In this document: positions 33,843 through 45,223 of the stretch, piece by piece | Numbering within the stretch: position 1 is the first letter of the stretch | Layout of the letters: every line of letters starts with the position of its first letter | Source: Codonopsis lanceolata | Lineage: Eukaryota > Streptophyta > Magnoliopsida > Asterales > Campanulaceae | Assembly (NCBI GenBank): GCA_013146195.2 | Contig: CM028378.1 | Coordinates: 79,287,808-79,351,807 of the forward strand | DNA: 64,000 bases | Direction: 5' to 3' | Program-made: the position numbers and the translations under genes | Notes under the pieces: generated by a model | What the model saw: only the letters and a program-made list of their open reading frames with translations | Told to the model about the DNA's origin: nothing | The model's database searches: none

Positions 33843-35434
33843 AGCTGATTTGTTAAGGGCTAATCAATTCCATGAATAATCTATTTCTATTTATCTATCT
33901 ATCTTTACTATAAAAGTGTTAGTTGTCTCTTACAAATTAATATATTGATAAAATTAACCTTTTATCTAATTAACCGTCCATCATTTCTTTAAGGATAAAG
34001 AAATAAATTTATCTTGATAAAAAGATAATGTTTGTAAAAACACCCTAAATTTAATAAATTAAATCACTCACCATTGAATAATGACAAAAAATTAAATTTG
34101 TTAAGCGCTAATCCATTCCACGAATAATTATAAAAATAACCCTAAATTTAATAAATCACTCACCATTGAATAATGTCAAATACGTAAATTTATTATGAGC
34201 TAATCAATTTCATGAATAATCTATCTGTATCTATCTCTACTATAAAACTATCAGCTGTCTCTTACAAATTAATGTATGACAAAATTAACATTTTTTTTTT
34301 ATCTAATTAACCATCTACCATTTATTTAAGGACAAACAAATTAATTTATCTTGTTATGAGCTAATCAATTCCATGAATAATCTATCTCTATCTATCTCTA
34401 CTATAAATCTGTGAGTTGTCTCTTACAAATTATTGTATGGACAAAATTAACTTTTTTATCTAATTAACCATCTACCATTTATTTAAGGACAAACAAATCA
34501 ATTTATCTTGTTAAAAGATAATGTTTGTACAAAAATAACCATAAATTTAATAAATCACTCACCATTGAATAATATCCAACAAGTAATTTTTTTATTAGCT
34601 AATCAATTCCATGAATAATTACAAAAAAACCCAAAATTTATTAAATCACCCACCATTGAATAAGGTCAAATAAGTAAATTTGTTATATGCTAATCAATTC
34701 CATGAATAATCTATCTCTATCTATCTATCTCTATCTATAATCTATATCTATATTTATTATAAAAGTGTGAGTTGTCTCTTACGAATTAATGTATGGACGA
34801 AATTAACATTTAATCAAATAAACCATCCACCATTTTTTAAGGATAAACAAGTAAATTTATGTTGATAAATGGTAATGTTTGTACAATAATAACTCAAAAT
34901 TTAATAAATCATTCACTATTTAATAATGTTATATAAGTAAATTTGTTATGGGCTAATCAATTGCATGAATAATTATATAAATAATCATAAATTTAATAAA
35001 TCACTCACCATTGAATAATGTCAAATAAGTAAATTTGTTATAGGTTAATCAATTTTATGAATAATCTATCTCTATCTATCTATCTCTATTTTATTATAAA
35101 AGTGTGAATTGTCTCTTACAAATTAATGTATGGACAAAATTAATATTTAATCAAATAAACCATCTACCATTTTTTAAGGATAAACAAGTAAATTTATGTT
35201 GATAAAAGATAATGTTTGTACAATAATAACTTAAAATTTAATAAATCATTCACCATTTAATAATGTCAAATTAGTAAATTGTTATGGGCTAATCAATTGC
35301 ATGTATAATTATAAAAATAATCCAAAATTTAATAAATCACTCACCATTGAATAATGTCATATATGTAAATTTGTTATGGGCTAATCAATTCTATGAATAA
35401 TCTATATCTATCTATCTATCTTTCTCTCTCTACT
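33843..35434. repeat. AT-rich satellite-like array with alternating long and short units
   Basis: Units begin at 'gctaatcaattccatgaata' at about 33860, 34108, 34196, 34347, 34596, 34686, 34952, 35042, 35287 and 35377. Long units (~150-265 bp) contain 'tctatctctactataaaa', 'gagttgtctcttacaaatta' and 'accatccaccatttattta'. Short units (~85-90 bp) contain only the last part ('aataaatcactcaccattga', 'atgtcaaataagtaaattt'). Isolated units also occur at 30570-30884, 38340-38590 and 47600-47815. A Helitron origin is possible (TCTATC...start, no proteins) but not proven. Confidence 0.7.
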
Positions 35435-35612
35435 AGTTATTTAGTATGCAAATGAGGATATATATATTTTTTGTAATAATATTATAACTTTTAAATATTA
35501 TAATTAGATTGTTAATCTCTTCCATGGTTAGAAAATAATTTAAACACAACATCATTTTTTAACCAATGTGAGATATACATCTTCTATTGGTAATAATGGT
35601 AAAAATCTTTTA

Positions 35613-35613
<1 letters not shown>

Positions 35614-35690
<77 letters not shown>
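35614..35690. repeat. (CA)n(TA)n compound microsatellite
   Basis: About 42 bases of CA followed directly by about 35 bases of TA, ending at the start of the long-inverted-repeat element. Confidence 0.95.
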
Positions 35691-35692
<2 letters not shown>

Positions 35693-36683
35693 GGTGAGGA
35701 GCACTATGGTTGTGTCACCTCACCACCTTTGGATAAATCTTCATTCTAAAGCATCCATGTGGAACTTTAAAAACTTTTGGTTTTCAAGTGACTTTGAAAA
35801 TCAACATTACTTTCCAACCAATGTATGATGTATTTCTTCTATTAGTACTTAATAATAGAATTTTTAAAATCAACATCAATTTCTAACCAATGTGGGATAC
35901 ATCTCTTCTATTGTTGAAAAATTAGTATTTTTAGTGAAAGAAATTGTGCAACTTGAGGCACAAATTTCTTTATGTGTGTCATTTGTTTGTTAGAAGATAA
36001 TTGCGCAAATGTATTCTACTCGGTGAGAGCATCAAAATGATATATTTATTTGTCCAAATCGAGATTTGGATAATAAGATATCAAGACTTAAAATATAATA
36101 CTTGTTAAAACAATGAGTTTTTTTAGTGAAAGAAATTGTGCAACTTGAGGCACAAATTTCTTTACGTGTCATTTGTTTGTTGGCGAAGGTAATTGCGCAA
36201 ATGTGTTCTACTCGGTGAGAGCATCGAAATTATATATTTATTTGTCCAAATCGAGTTTTGGATGAATAAGATATCAAGAGTTAAAGTATAATAATACTTA
36301 TTAAAAAATTAGTGTTTTTAGTAAAAGAAATTGTGCAACTTGAGGCACAAATTTCTTTATGTGTCATTTGTTTGTTGACAAAAGTAATTGTGCAAATGTG
36401 TTCTACTCGTCAAAAACATCGAAATGATATATTTATTTGTCCAAATCAAGTTTTGGATGAATAAGATATCAAAGCTTAAAGTATGATGTTAAAAGTTAGT
36501 CATTAGAAGTAATATCTAACCTTGAAGAGTTTTATCCCACATTGGTTAGAAGTAATGTTAGTTGTAATTTTTTTTTAAATATAAGTCTTCTACTATTGAC
36601 AATAGAAGAAGTTATATATATTAATACTAATACCTCTTATCATATTGATTATTATCATGTATTATTATTAGCTAATGGTTAGA
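35691..36683. mobile_element. Long-TIR element, copy 1 (right end lost)
   Basis: Starts TTGGTGAGGAGCACTATGGT, the same end as copy 2. Carries three tandem ~193-bp units ('gaaagaaattgtgcaacttg', 'ttctactcggtgagagcatc', 'tttgtccaaatcgag...ttttgg') and the 'tttatcccacattggttaga' module. It breaks off after 'gaaaaccaaaagt' at 36683, where the right inverted repeat should begin. Confidence 0.65.
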
Positions 36684-37160
36684 AAACCAAAAGTATATAT
36701 ATCTTATATTGCTAATAATAGTAAATATTTTATATAATCTAAAAAAAATTAAAAATCAACATCATTTTTTAACCAATGTGAGATATACATCTTCTATTGG
36801 TAATAATGGTAGAAGTGTTTTTTATCAAAAAACTTTAAAAACCAACATCACTTTATAACAAATGTATGATACATCTTTTCAATTATTAATTAATAATAAT
36901 ATTTTTAATACAAACATCAATTTCTAACCAATGTGCGATACACCTCTTCTATTGGTAATAATAGTAGAATATTTTGTAACCATGTGAGATACATCTCTTG
37001 TAAAAGTGAAAGTCTTTAGTCTTAAAGACTTTAAAATCTAACATTTTTTTTTAAAACAATGTGTTATACATCTCTTTTATTGGTAATAATATAAAATAAT
37101 TTAAACGCAACATCATTTTCTAGCCAATGTGAGATATACATCTTCTATTGGTAATAATGG

Positions 37161-37195
<35 letters not shown>

Positions 37196-37211
37196 ATACA
37201 TATATTTAAAA
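36684..37211. repeat. Short-unit repeats between the two long-TIR copies
   Basis: Several copies of a ~55-75-bp module near 'aaccaatgtgagatatacat' plus 'cttctattggtaataatag', ending in an AT microsatellite (37161-37183). The module also occurs within the long-TIR elements at their left sides and at 40930-41340. Confidence 0.6.
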
Positions 37212-38316
37212 TTGGTGGGGAGCACTATGATTGTGCCACCTCACAACCTTTGTATTTAAATTTTTTTTAAATCTTCATTCTAAAGTATCCATGTAGAAGC
37301 TTTAAAAACTTTTGGTTTTATAGTGACTTTGAAAATCAACATCACTTTTCAACCAATGTATAATGCATGATGCATTTCTTCTATTGATACTAAATAATTG
37401 AATTTTTAAAACATACATCAATTTCTAACCAATGTGGAATACATCTCTTCTATTGTTGAAAAATTAATGTTTTTTGTGAAAGAAATTGTGCAACTTGAGG
37501 CACGAATTTCTTTACGTGTCATTTGTTTGTTCACGAATGTAATTGCGCAAATGTATTCTACTTTGTGAGAGCATCAAAATGATATATTTATTTTTCCAAA
37601 TCGAGTTTTGGATAATAAAATATCAAGGCTTAAAGTATAGTACTTGTTAAAAAAAATTAGTGTTTTAGTGAGAGAAATTGTGCAACTTGAGGCACGAATT
37701 TCTTTACGTGTCATTTATTTGTTGGCAAAGGTAATTGCGCAAATGTGTTCTACTCGATGAGAGCATCGAAATGATATATTTATTTGTCCAAATCGAGTTT
37801 TGGATGAATAAGATATCAAGAGTTAAAGTATAATAGTTATTAAAAAAATTAGTGTTTTTAGTAAAAGAAATTGTGCAACTTAAGGCACAAATTTCTTTAC
37901 GTGTCATTTGTTTGTTGACAAAAGTAATTGTGCAAATGTGTTCTACTCGGTAAGAACATCGAAATGATATATTTATTTGTCCAAATCAAGTTTTGGATGA
38001 ATAAGATATCAAATCTTAAAGTATGATGTTAAAAGTGAGTCATTAGAAGTAATATCTAACCTTGAAGAGTTTTATCCCACATTGGTTAGAAGTAATGTTA
38101 GTTGTAAAAGTTTTTAAATATAAGTCTTATACTCTTGACAATAGAAGAAATTATATATGCTAATACTAATACCCCTTATCATATTGATTATTATTATGTA
38201 TTATTATTAGCTAATGGCTAGAAAACCAAAAGTTTTTAAAACTTCCACATGGATGCTTTAGAATGAAGATTTATCTAAAGGTGGTGAGGTGGCACAACCA
38301 TAGTGCTCCTCACCAA
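37212..38316. mobile_element. Long-TIR element, copy 2 (complete)
   Basis: 1105 bp. The left end (37212-~37315) and the complement of the right end (~38215-38316) are inverted repeats of about 100 bp: TTGGTGAGGAGCACTATGGT, 'gccacctcaccaccttt', 'cttcattctaaagcatcca', 'aaacttttggttttc'. Flanks are TTTAAA-like on both sides. The interior has the three ~193-bp tandem units and a 'tcccacattggttagaagta' module. No protein is encoded; the superfamily is not recognised (MULE-like or foldback). Confidence 0.7.
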
Positions 38317-38329
38317 CTTTAAATATATA

Positions 38330-38590
38330 TATATATATAGATTTCTACTATATAGGTATGAGTTGTCTTTTACAAATTAATGTATTAAATAAATTAATCT
38401 TTTATCTAATTAACCATCCACCATTTATTTAAGGACAGACAAGTAAATTTATCTTGATAAAAGATAATATTAATACAAAAACAAATTTAAATATAATAAA
38501 TCACTTACCATTGAATAATGTAAAATAAATAAATTTGTTTTGGGTTAATCAATTCAATGAACTAATTAACCATCTATCTATCTATCTGAA
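38330..38590. repeat. Satellite-like long unit resumed after the element insertions
   Basis: 'tctactatataggtatgagt' onwards continues the long unit that stops at about 35434 ('ctctctctacta'), showing that 35435-38330 was inserted into one unit of the array. Confidence 0.6.
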
Positions 38591-40444
38591 AGAATGGATT
38601 ACAGCAACGATAAAAACCGAAGAAAAGTCAAAATAAAATAAAATATTTTGTAAATGAACTGATCAATGAAACTTACAATGAAGAGTTCATTGAGATTTCT
38701 ATTTAGCGGAAAATAGAAAAACAAAACAATGAAAAATGAAACTGAACAGAAGAGATAATATTTGAACAATAAGCAAAAATACTTATTGACCGTTCCTAAT
38801 GACAAAAAATATTCCACTAGTAAAATATATGTTTAAACTCATTACATTCAAAAGACTAAGAAAATAGAATTTATGAAAAACTCTAGATAAAACAGATATG
38901 ATTTTGAATAATAATAACGTCGCAGACTAGATTACCTAAACTAATATATGCTAGAAAGCTTTTCACAAAACACTAGGAGATGTAAACTAAACATAGTGCT
39001 GATAACAGAATAAATGAAGGTTTCGATGTAGCTTCATTCAACCGTACATTCAGGAGTAGGAGCAACAGCAGTTTTGATATATCTTTGTGTCTTATAATTC
39101 TGTGTATAATTTATGCTCAGTAAACGTCTTCGACTTTCTAGGCTACGTCTTATATATAAGCTGATGACTATTTGGGATTTTTTTTTTTTTTGCATCAGTC
39201 AGTTTTGTGATTTTATTTTCTTGTTCTCTCTTTTCCTTTTCTATTCACATAACCTCCCAACTGCTCTCTCAAACTCAATTTTTTTTTTTTTTTTTGTAAA
39301 TCATGCACCCAAATGAAAGATTGCTAGCATCAGGTGATGTCTTTTTTGAAATTTTTTTGGCATCAGCTACTTTGATGTCTGTTTTGTGATTTTTTTTCTT
39401 TCTCTTTTCCTTTTCTAATCACCTCACCTCCCTCATCCACTTCCTCTCAACTCCTCATTTTTTCTTTTTGTAAACCACCTAAATGAAAGATGAGAATGGC
39501 TCCTTGCACTTCTAATTTCAATCGTGATGCATCAATTTAGAATATCGATGCATCAATTTGGCTATGCATTAATTTGGGAATCGCGATGCATCACTATGTT
39601 ACATAATTACAAATCATGCAATGCGATGAATAACTCAAAACTTTGTGCCCGTACATTTGATCGTTGAGGATATACTCGTCATTTTGTACCAAAAGTACCT
39701 TTTATTGGTTTAAAAAAATCATGGATCGTAGCGATTAAATTATCGCTATAGGGAACCGGCCCAATTATAACACTTAATTAAACTCGATGAAACATATTTT
39801 TGTTGGGTGGTAGGGGGTTGTTGATGTTCTTTCGACATCCTTGCTCTTATTTGAAGTATGATATGAATATAGGGAAAATTGTGGGGTATACTTTGAAAAG
39901 ATTTTAATCGCTTTACACCCCCATATTTTTTCCAAAAAAAAAAAAAAACAGTTTTGATGCATCAATTGACTGCGCAATGTATAAATTGATATGAGTCAAT
40001 GCACACATTTATGCATCACGATAAAGTGACTTTTTCCAAAATTTTAAAAAATATTCAAATATAAATTGGTTGAAAATTTTTGAAAGTGTATCAGCTTGAA
40101 TTTCTCCCACGAATGTACAGTAACTTTGCTTGCTTGCAAAGCTGAGGTATTGAGACCATTTTCAGTTCAAAAAAGAAGAAAAAGAGAATAACTTATACAA
40201 GTAAAAATCCAAGGACCGCACTTTCGGATTACTTGCTCCTCCCTCATTCCTTTTGGTGTAGTTATAGAGTTTGTGCTATGAGTTATTTTGGTAATAATAC
40301 TTCTATAATTAATAAATGTGATATATATTTTATCTTTTTGTAATAGTAGTAATATAAGCCGTAGAATTTTTGGCATTATGATTTAAATGTTAGAATATAA
40401 AATCAACATCATTTTCTAACAAATATGGAATATATATATACTCT
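38591..40444. other. Intergenic, no gene recognised
   Basis: Two T-rich/A-rich stretches (39176-39340 and 39930-39950) and a short block around 39520-39610 with repeated 'cgatgcatcaattt' and similar words, echoed at 39955-40030. No open frame with a recognisable domain and no clear element ends. Confidence 0.45.
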
Positions 40445-40853
40445 TCATGCACGTGCCTATAGCACGGTGCCAGTATATTTGATTTTGTCAATTAAAATGA
40501 TAATGCTTAAATAGAAGATGCGATTTAAAAAAAAATGTTACAGTTGATGGGTACACTACTTCAACTGATAGTTGAGAGATTGATGTTTTATAAGGGGCGA
40601 CTGTTCAGAAGATTAATCGGTTGGTGTAACTTTGTAATATGAAAATAAAATATAGGGAGAAAAAAATGAGTGACTGCTCATAATATTAATTGTAGGGGGT
40701 GACTTGTAATAGAAAAATAAAAAAATAGCGAGTTAAAAATGAATAACTAATCACACATATGAATGTGAGGTGAATCTAAACTGTTAAATTTTTTAAAGAT
40801 AATTTAATCTCAAAATCTGAATAGTCATAGTCAATTGCACATGTGCGAACCTG

Positions 40854-40857
<4 letters not shown>
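40445..40857. repeat. Third copy of the dispersed repeat seen at 12237-12700
   Basis: Shares 'gcctatagcacggtgcca', 'ttgtcaattaaaatgataat', 'gcttaaatagaagatgcgat' and 'acttcaactgatagttgaga' with the segment at about 12490-12650, in the same order. Ends at a 70-base TA microsatellite. Confidence 0.55.

Positions 40858-40927
<70 letters not shown>
40858..40927. repeat. (TA)n microsatellite
   Basis: About 70 bases of TA repeat. Confidence 0.95.
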
Positions 40928-40932
<5 letters not shown>

Positions 40933-41895
40933 CTCTTATCTTAAAACTTTTGAAATCAACATCATTTTCTAACGAATGTGAGATACATCTATTCTATTAA
41001 TAATAATAGTAAAAGTCTTTTATCTTAAGACTTTTCAAACTAACATTATTTTATATCTAATGTGGGATACATCTCTTCTATTGTTAGTAAAAAAAATTCT
41101 AAAAACTTTTAAACTAAAATAATTCTTTATAATCAATGAGGAATAAATCATTTTTATTTGTAAGATTTTGCCTAAAGACTTTTAAAGCCAACATCAACTT
41201 CTAACAATTCTGAACATACATATATATATATATGTTAGTTTTGTAAAAATCATTTATCTAAATACTTTTTAAAAAACTAAAATCAATTTTCAACCAATGT
41301 TTGTTACATCACTTTTATTGGTAATTATAATAGAAATGCATCTTTAATTGGTTATAAGTTAATGTTACTTTTAGAAATCATTAAAATATTCATGTATTTA
41401 TTGAAAAATTAGTTATTTTAGTGAAAGAAATTATGTAACTTGAGGCACAAATTTCTTTACGTGTTATTTGTTTGTTGGTAAATGTAATTGTACAAATGTG
41501 TTCTACTCGGTAAAAGCATCAAAATGATATATTTATTTGTCTAAATTGAGTTTTGGATAAATAAAATATCAAAGCTTAAAGTATGGTGTTAGAAATGAGT
41601 CATTACAGTAAAGTATTCACCCAATGCCAATATAATAATATTATCTCATATTGGTTAAGAAATGATGTTGGTAATAAAAGTCTTTCTATATAAGATTTTC
41701 ACTATTATTAATAATAAAAGAGATTAATAGTAAATGATTAATATATCCCAATATCATATTAACTATTATTAATTATTATTTTTAGCTAATGACTAGAAAA
41801 TGAAAAGTCTCAAGTCAAGTGATGTGGAGGCTTGAGGATTCAACAATATCTAAAGTTAGGTGAGGTGACACAACCATAATGCTCCTCATCAATTT
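40928..41895. mobile_element. Long-TIR element, copy 3 (left end missing)
   Basis: The complement of its right end reads TTGATGAGGAGCATTATGGT, matching copies 1 and 2. It contains only one ~193-bp unit (about 41424-41590) and several 'accaatgtgggata' modules. The left inverted repeat is absent; the TA microsatellite at 40858-40927 stands where it should be. Confidence 0.6.
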
Positions 41896-41905
41896 TAAAT
41901 ATATA

Positions 41906-42083
41906 CTCCCTCCGTTCCGGAGAAAGAGTCACCGTTTGAAAGTCAAACTTTTTATGAAAATGACAATTTTAGTAGCTCATTAGTAATAAAATGATACTTT
42001 TATGCTTTAATTTTTAAAAGTGGACTTTTGAAATAAAACATCCAAAATAAAATAATGAACATTTTGCCCGGAACGAAAGGGAG
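41906..42083. mobile_element. Stowaway-type MITE (family 2) upstream of the NLR gene
   Basis: 178 bp flanked by TA (41904-41905 and 42084-42085). Ends CTCCCTCCGTTCCGGAGAAA and, complemented, CTCCCTTTCGTTCCGGGCAA. The interior matches 26571-26738. It ends 371 bp before the NLR start codon. Confidence 0.85.
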
Positions 42084-42454
42084 TATATATAGATTTATTC
42101 TTCATATTTTTATTTCGTAGCTGTTCGTTCATTAATGATGAAAGTGTCTCCTGATAGTTTGTACAAAATATTCTGATAGAATAACTTGTACAATGAAAAA
42201 GATAAAGACGTGTATGATTTAAAGAAAATTATTCATTTCATGTTTAAAGGAATTGCAAAGGAATAAAGAGAAAACGAAAAGATATTATCTTTTGCTTTTA
42301 CCTTTTCTTTCATTTATTTATTCAAAAAGAAAGAAACCATATATTTTTGTTTAAAAGGAAATAAGCTCCAGACAACCATCCATGCCTTCTTTCATTTCAA
42401 CTCAACTACAAAAGCCCACAAGCAAAATAGTGTTATAGCTACAGAGAAATAAAA
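42084..42454 (+). promoter_or_regulatory. Presumed NLR promoter/5' leader
   Basis: 371 bp between the MITE and the ATG. A TATATA near 42341 and A/T-rich stretches are candidate core elements but none is decisive. The start context is 'aaaaatggcc', favourable for plants. Confidence 0.4.
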
Positions 42455-45223
42455 ATGGCCGATGTAGTAGTCAAGTTCTTTGCCGATAAGTTCACATCTC
42501 TCCTCCAAGAAGAAGCAAATTTCCTGGGTGGGGTTCGCCAAGAGGCCCAGTATATGAGAGATGAATTGGCACGCATGGCTGCCTTCCTCAGGGATGTCGA
42601 TGCTAGACAACTAACAGAAGGCAGCGACCCCCTACTCAAAGTTTGGGTGAGCCAAGTTCGGGATGTTGCTTATGACACAGAGGACGTCCTCGACAAGTTC
42701 ATCCTTCGCCTCCAACATCATCACGACGTCGAAGGATTCTACGGTTCTCTTCGTAGAATCTATTTCTACGTTAAGAAGTTAAAAGCTCGTCATCAAATTG
42801 CTTCACAAATTCGAAGCCTCAAAGTTCGTGTCCGTGATATTGCAGAAGGGAATCAGAGATACCGCCTAGAGAGTAAGTCCCCACATGAAAGCTCCAGTTC
42901 CAACATCGCAGCCGCGAGGATACTTAATGTTGTTCAAGGGGAAGCAGACCTTGTTGGCATTGAAAAGCCCAAACAACAACTGGTGGCATGGCTTCTCAAT
43001 CGTGATAAAAAACTCCGATGCATTTCGGTGGTTGGAATGGGGGGTTTGGGCAAGACTACCTTGGTTAAGAAAGTCTATGATGACCCATCGGTGAAGAAGC
43101 ATTTTCAAAGCCATCTTTGGCTTTTTGTTTCCCCATCATTGAACCTTGTTGATCAGCTCCGCAGACAAATTGTTCGGCAGCTGTCCAACAAGATAGGACA
43201 ACCACTCCATCAAGGTGTCGAGTCTATGAGTGTGAACGAGCTGAAGGAGATAATTAATTACATCCTTCAACAAAGGCGTTTCCTACTTGTTATTGATAAT
43301 GTTTGGAGCATCTCTGTCTGGGAAGATGTGAGAAAGATAGTACCGGTCAATTATTGTGGCAGCCGCTTGATGCTTACAACACGTAAAATCAATGTAGCTT
43401 CTAAAGGGGAGTATACTTTAAATTTAAAGCTCTTGTCTCAAGAAGAGTCGTGGACTCTTTTTTGTAGAAAGGCATTTCCAGAAAGCTATGTCTGCCCTCT
43501 GCATTTACAGGTAATCTCTGCAAAAATCTTAAGTAGATGCGAGGGTTTGCCACTAGCAATTGTGGTGATTGCTGGCGTTTTGGCAACCAAGGACAGGAGC
43601 AGAATTAATGAATGGGAAATGTTTGAACAAAGCCTTCCCAGTTTGTGGGCTATCACGGAGAGATTGGAGAGAGTGAAGAGATTGCTCTTTCTCAGTTACT
43701 ACGACTTGCCGGACCATCTAAAAATATGTTTCTTGTACATGAGCCTTTTCCCAGAGGACGAAAAGATGGAGAAAATGAGACTAATTCGACTATGGATTGC
43801 AGAAGGTTTTGTACAAGCGAGAACAGGAATGTCAATTGAAGATGTCGCTAAGGAATACCTCAAGGAGCTTATCAATAGAAGTTTGGTTCAAGTGGGAGGT
43901 GACATTCTTAATGATTCTGGAAGGCTTAAAACATGTCGTATTCACGATCTTTTACGGGAAATGATTCTTTCGATAGCGATAGAGCATAAGTTTCTTATTG
44001 TGGCCAGTGGAACGAGTAATGAGTGGCCTGAAAGAGTTCGACGCATTGCAATTCACGAAGATGCTAAAAATTTGCAAGTAAGCCACAAATATTTTAATTG
44101 CCTTCGTTCATTCCTTTCTTTTGTTCACAAAAATTCGCCATCCATGTCAAAATTACCGCTGCCTATCTTGTTAAGCTCAAAGTTCTTAAAGGTGTTAGAT
44201 TTGAGAAATGCTCGGTTACACGAGATTCCACAAGAAATTTTTGGACTAGTTCATCTCAGGTATCTAAGCTTAAGGGGAACAGATGTGAGGACCATTCCCA
44301 AAATGATAGGAAACCTGGAGAAACTTGAGACCTTGGATTTGAAATACACCTTGGTCGATTGTGTGCCCGAGGAGATAGTAAAGCTTGTTCAGTTACGTCA
44401 TCTGTTAGCATGCAAACGATATAGCTATTTTAAAGGCTTTAAGGCTCCATCTAACATAGGGGATTTATTCTCCTTCCAAACGCTCTGCAAAGTCAATGTT
44501 AGTGAAAATCATGAAGTAGTGTTAAGAGAGATAGGGAGGTTGAGTGAGCTGAGGAAGTTAGGTATTGTAGGGTTGAGAAGAGATGAGGATGGGATGACAT
44601 TGTGCTCCTCTCTTTCTAAGCTCACTAATCTTCGTTCTTTGTATCTTCAATCAAACGAGGAGTTGCTGCATGTAGAATCTCTACCAGCTTTGCCATTTCT
44701 TGAAATATTCACTTTAAGAGGACGCATAAACAAGGCACCTAATTGGAAATATTTTCTCAGCTTGATTAAAGTGAAATTAGAAGGGTGTAGATTAAAGGAT
44801 GGGAGTGATCTACTCACTGATTCCATTCAAGTTTTACCCAACCTGCAAAGACTTGTTCTCAGTGAAGCATCCGATGGGGACAGTTTGTGTTTTAAGGCTG
44901 AAGGGTTTCAAAGGCTCACATATCTAAGTATTGAGAGTTCTCATGGATTGAAAATGGTAACAATTGAGAAGGGAGCAATGCCACATCTTGATACCCTAAA
45001 ACTATGGAGTTGCTTTTCATTGGATGTTCTGCCTTTTGGCATTGAATATCTTAAGAAGCTTAGGTGTCTTCAACTTTGTGATATGCCCAGTAAACTAATG
45101 GAGTCCAAAGATAAGGAGCACATAGATTATTGGAGAATTGCACACGTCCCTGAAGTTGTCGTCTCTGACTACAATTGTAGTTGCAGAATTAATCAAAGCT
45201 ATTGTTCTTTATTTCGTTTTTAA
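42455..45223 (+). CDS. CC-NB-LRR disease resistance protein, RPM1-like
   Basis: A single uninterrupted 922-codon frame. Residues 1-~140 are the Rx-type coiled coil with the EDVID-type motif TEDVLDKFILRL (75-86). The NB-ARC domain has the P-loop GMGGLGKTT (194-202), RNBS-A FQSHLWLFVS, kinase-2 LLVIDNVW (277-284), RNBS-B CGSRLMLTTR (301-310), GLPL (364-367), RNBS-D CFLYMSLFPED, and IHD in place of MHD (496-498). From ~520 to ~900 leucine-rich repeats follow (LKVLDLRNARLHEIP, LRYLSLRGTDVRTIP, LETLDLKYTLV and others). Family members are intracellular receptors that sense pathogen effectors directly or through guarded host proteins and switch on ADP/ATP exchange to trigger cell death. Length and lack of introns are usual for RPM1-type genes. 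Odd: Asn282 replaces the second Asp of kinase-2. No stop or frameshift; probably functional. It stands alone here, not in an NLR cluster. Confidence 0.95.
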   Translation: MADVVVKFFADKFTSLLQEEANFLGGVRQEAQYMRDELARMAAFLRDVDARQLTEGSDPLLKVWVSQVRDVAYDTEDVLDKFILRLQHHHDVEGFYGSLRRIYFYVKKLKARHQIASQIRSLKVRVRDIAEGNQRYRLESKSPHESSSSNIAAARILNVVQGEADLVGIEKPKQQLVAWLLNRDKKLRCISVVGMGGLGKTTLVKKVYDDPSVKKHFQSHLWLFVSPSLNLVDQLRRQIVRQLSNKIGQPLHQGVESMSVNELKEIINYILQQRRFLLVIDNVWSISVWEDVRKIVPVNYCGSRLMLTTRKINVASKGEYTLNLKLLSQEESWTLFCRKAFPESYVCPLHLQVISAKILSRCEGLPLAIVVIAGVLATKDRSRINEWEMFEQSLPSLWAITERLERVKRLLFLSYYDLPDHLKICFLYMSLFPEDEKMEKMRLIRLWIAEGFVQARTGMSIEDVAKEYLKELINRSLVQVGGDILNDSGRLKTCRIHDLLREMILSIAIEHKFLIVASGTSNEWPERVRRIAIHEDAKNLQVSHKYFNCLRSFLSFVHKNSPSMSKLPLPILLSSKFLKVLDLRNARLHEIPQEIFGLVHLRYLSLRGTDVRTIPKMIGNLEKLETLDLKYTLVDCVPEEIVKLVQLRHLLACKRYSYFKGFKAPSNIGDLFSFQTLCKVNVSENHEVVLREIGRLSELRKLGIVGLRRDEDGMTLCSSLSKLTNLRSLYLQSNEELLHVESLPALPFLEIFTLRGRINKAPNWKYFLSLIKVKLEGCRLKDGSDLLTDSIQVLPNLQRLVLSEASDGDSLCFKAEGFQRLTYLSIESSHGLKMVTIEKGAMPHLDTLKLWSCFSLDVLPFGIEYLKKLRCLQLCDMPSKLMESKDKEHIDYWRIAHVPEVVVSDYNCSCRINQSYCSLFRF

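Noticed and set aside
35691..38316. CRISPR-like array from the three regular ~193-bp units
   Set aside because: This is a plant nuclear genome; the units are whole tandem copies, not short repeats with unique spacers.
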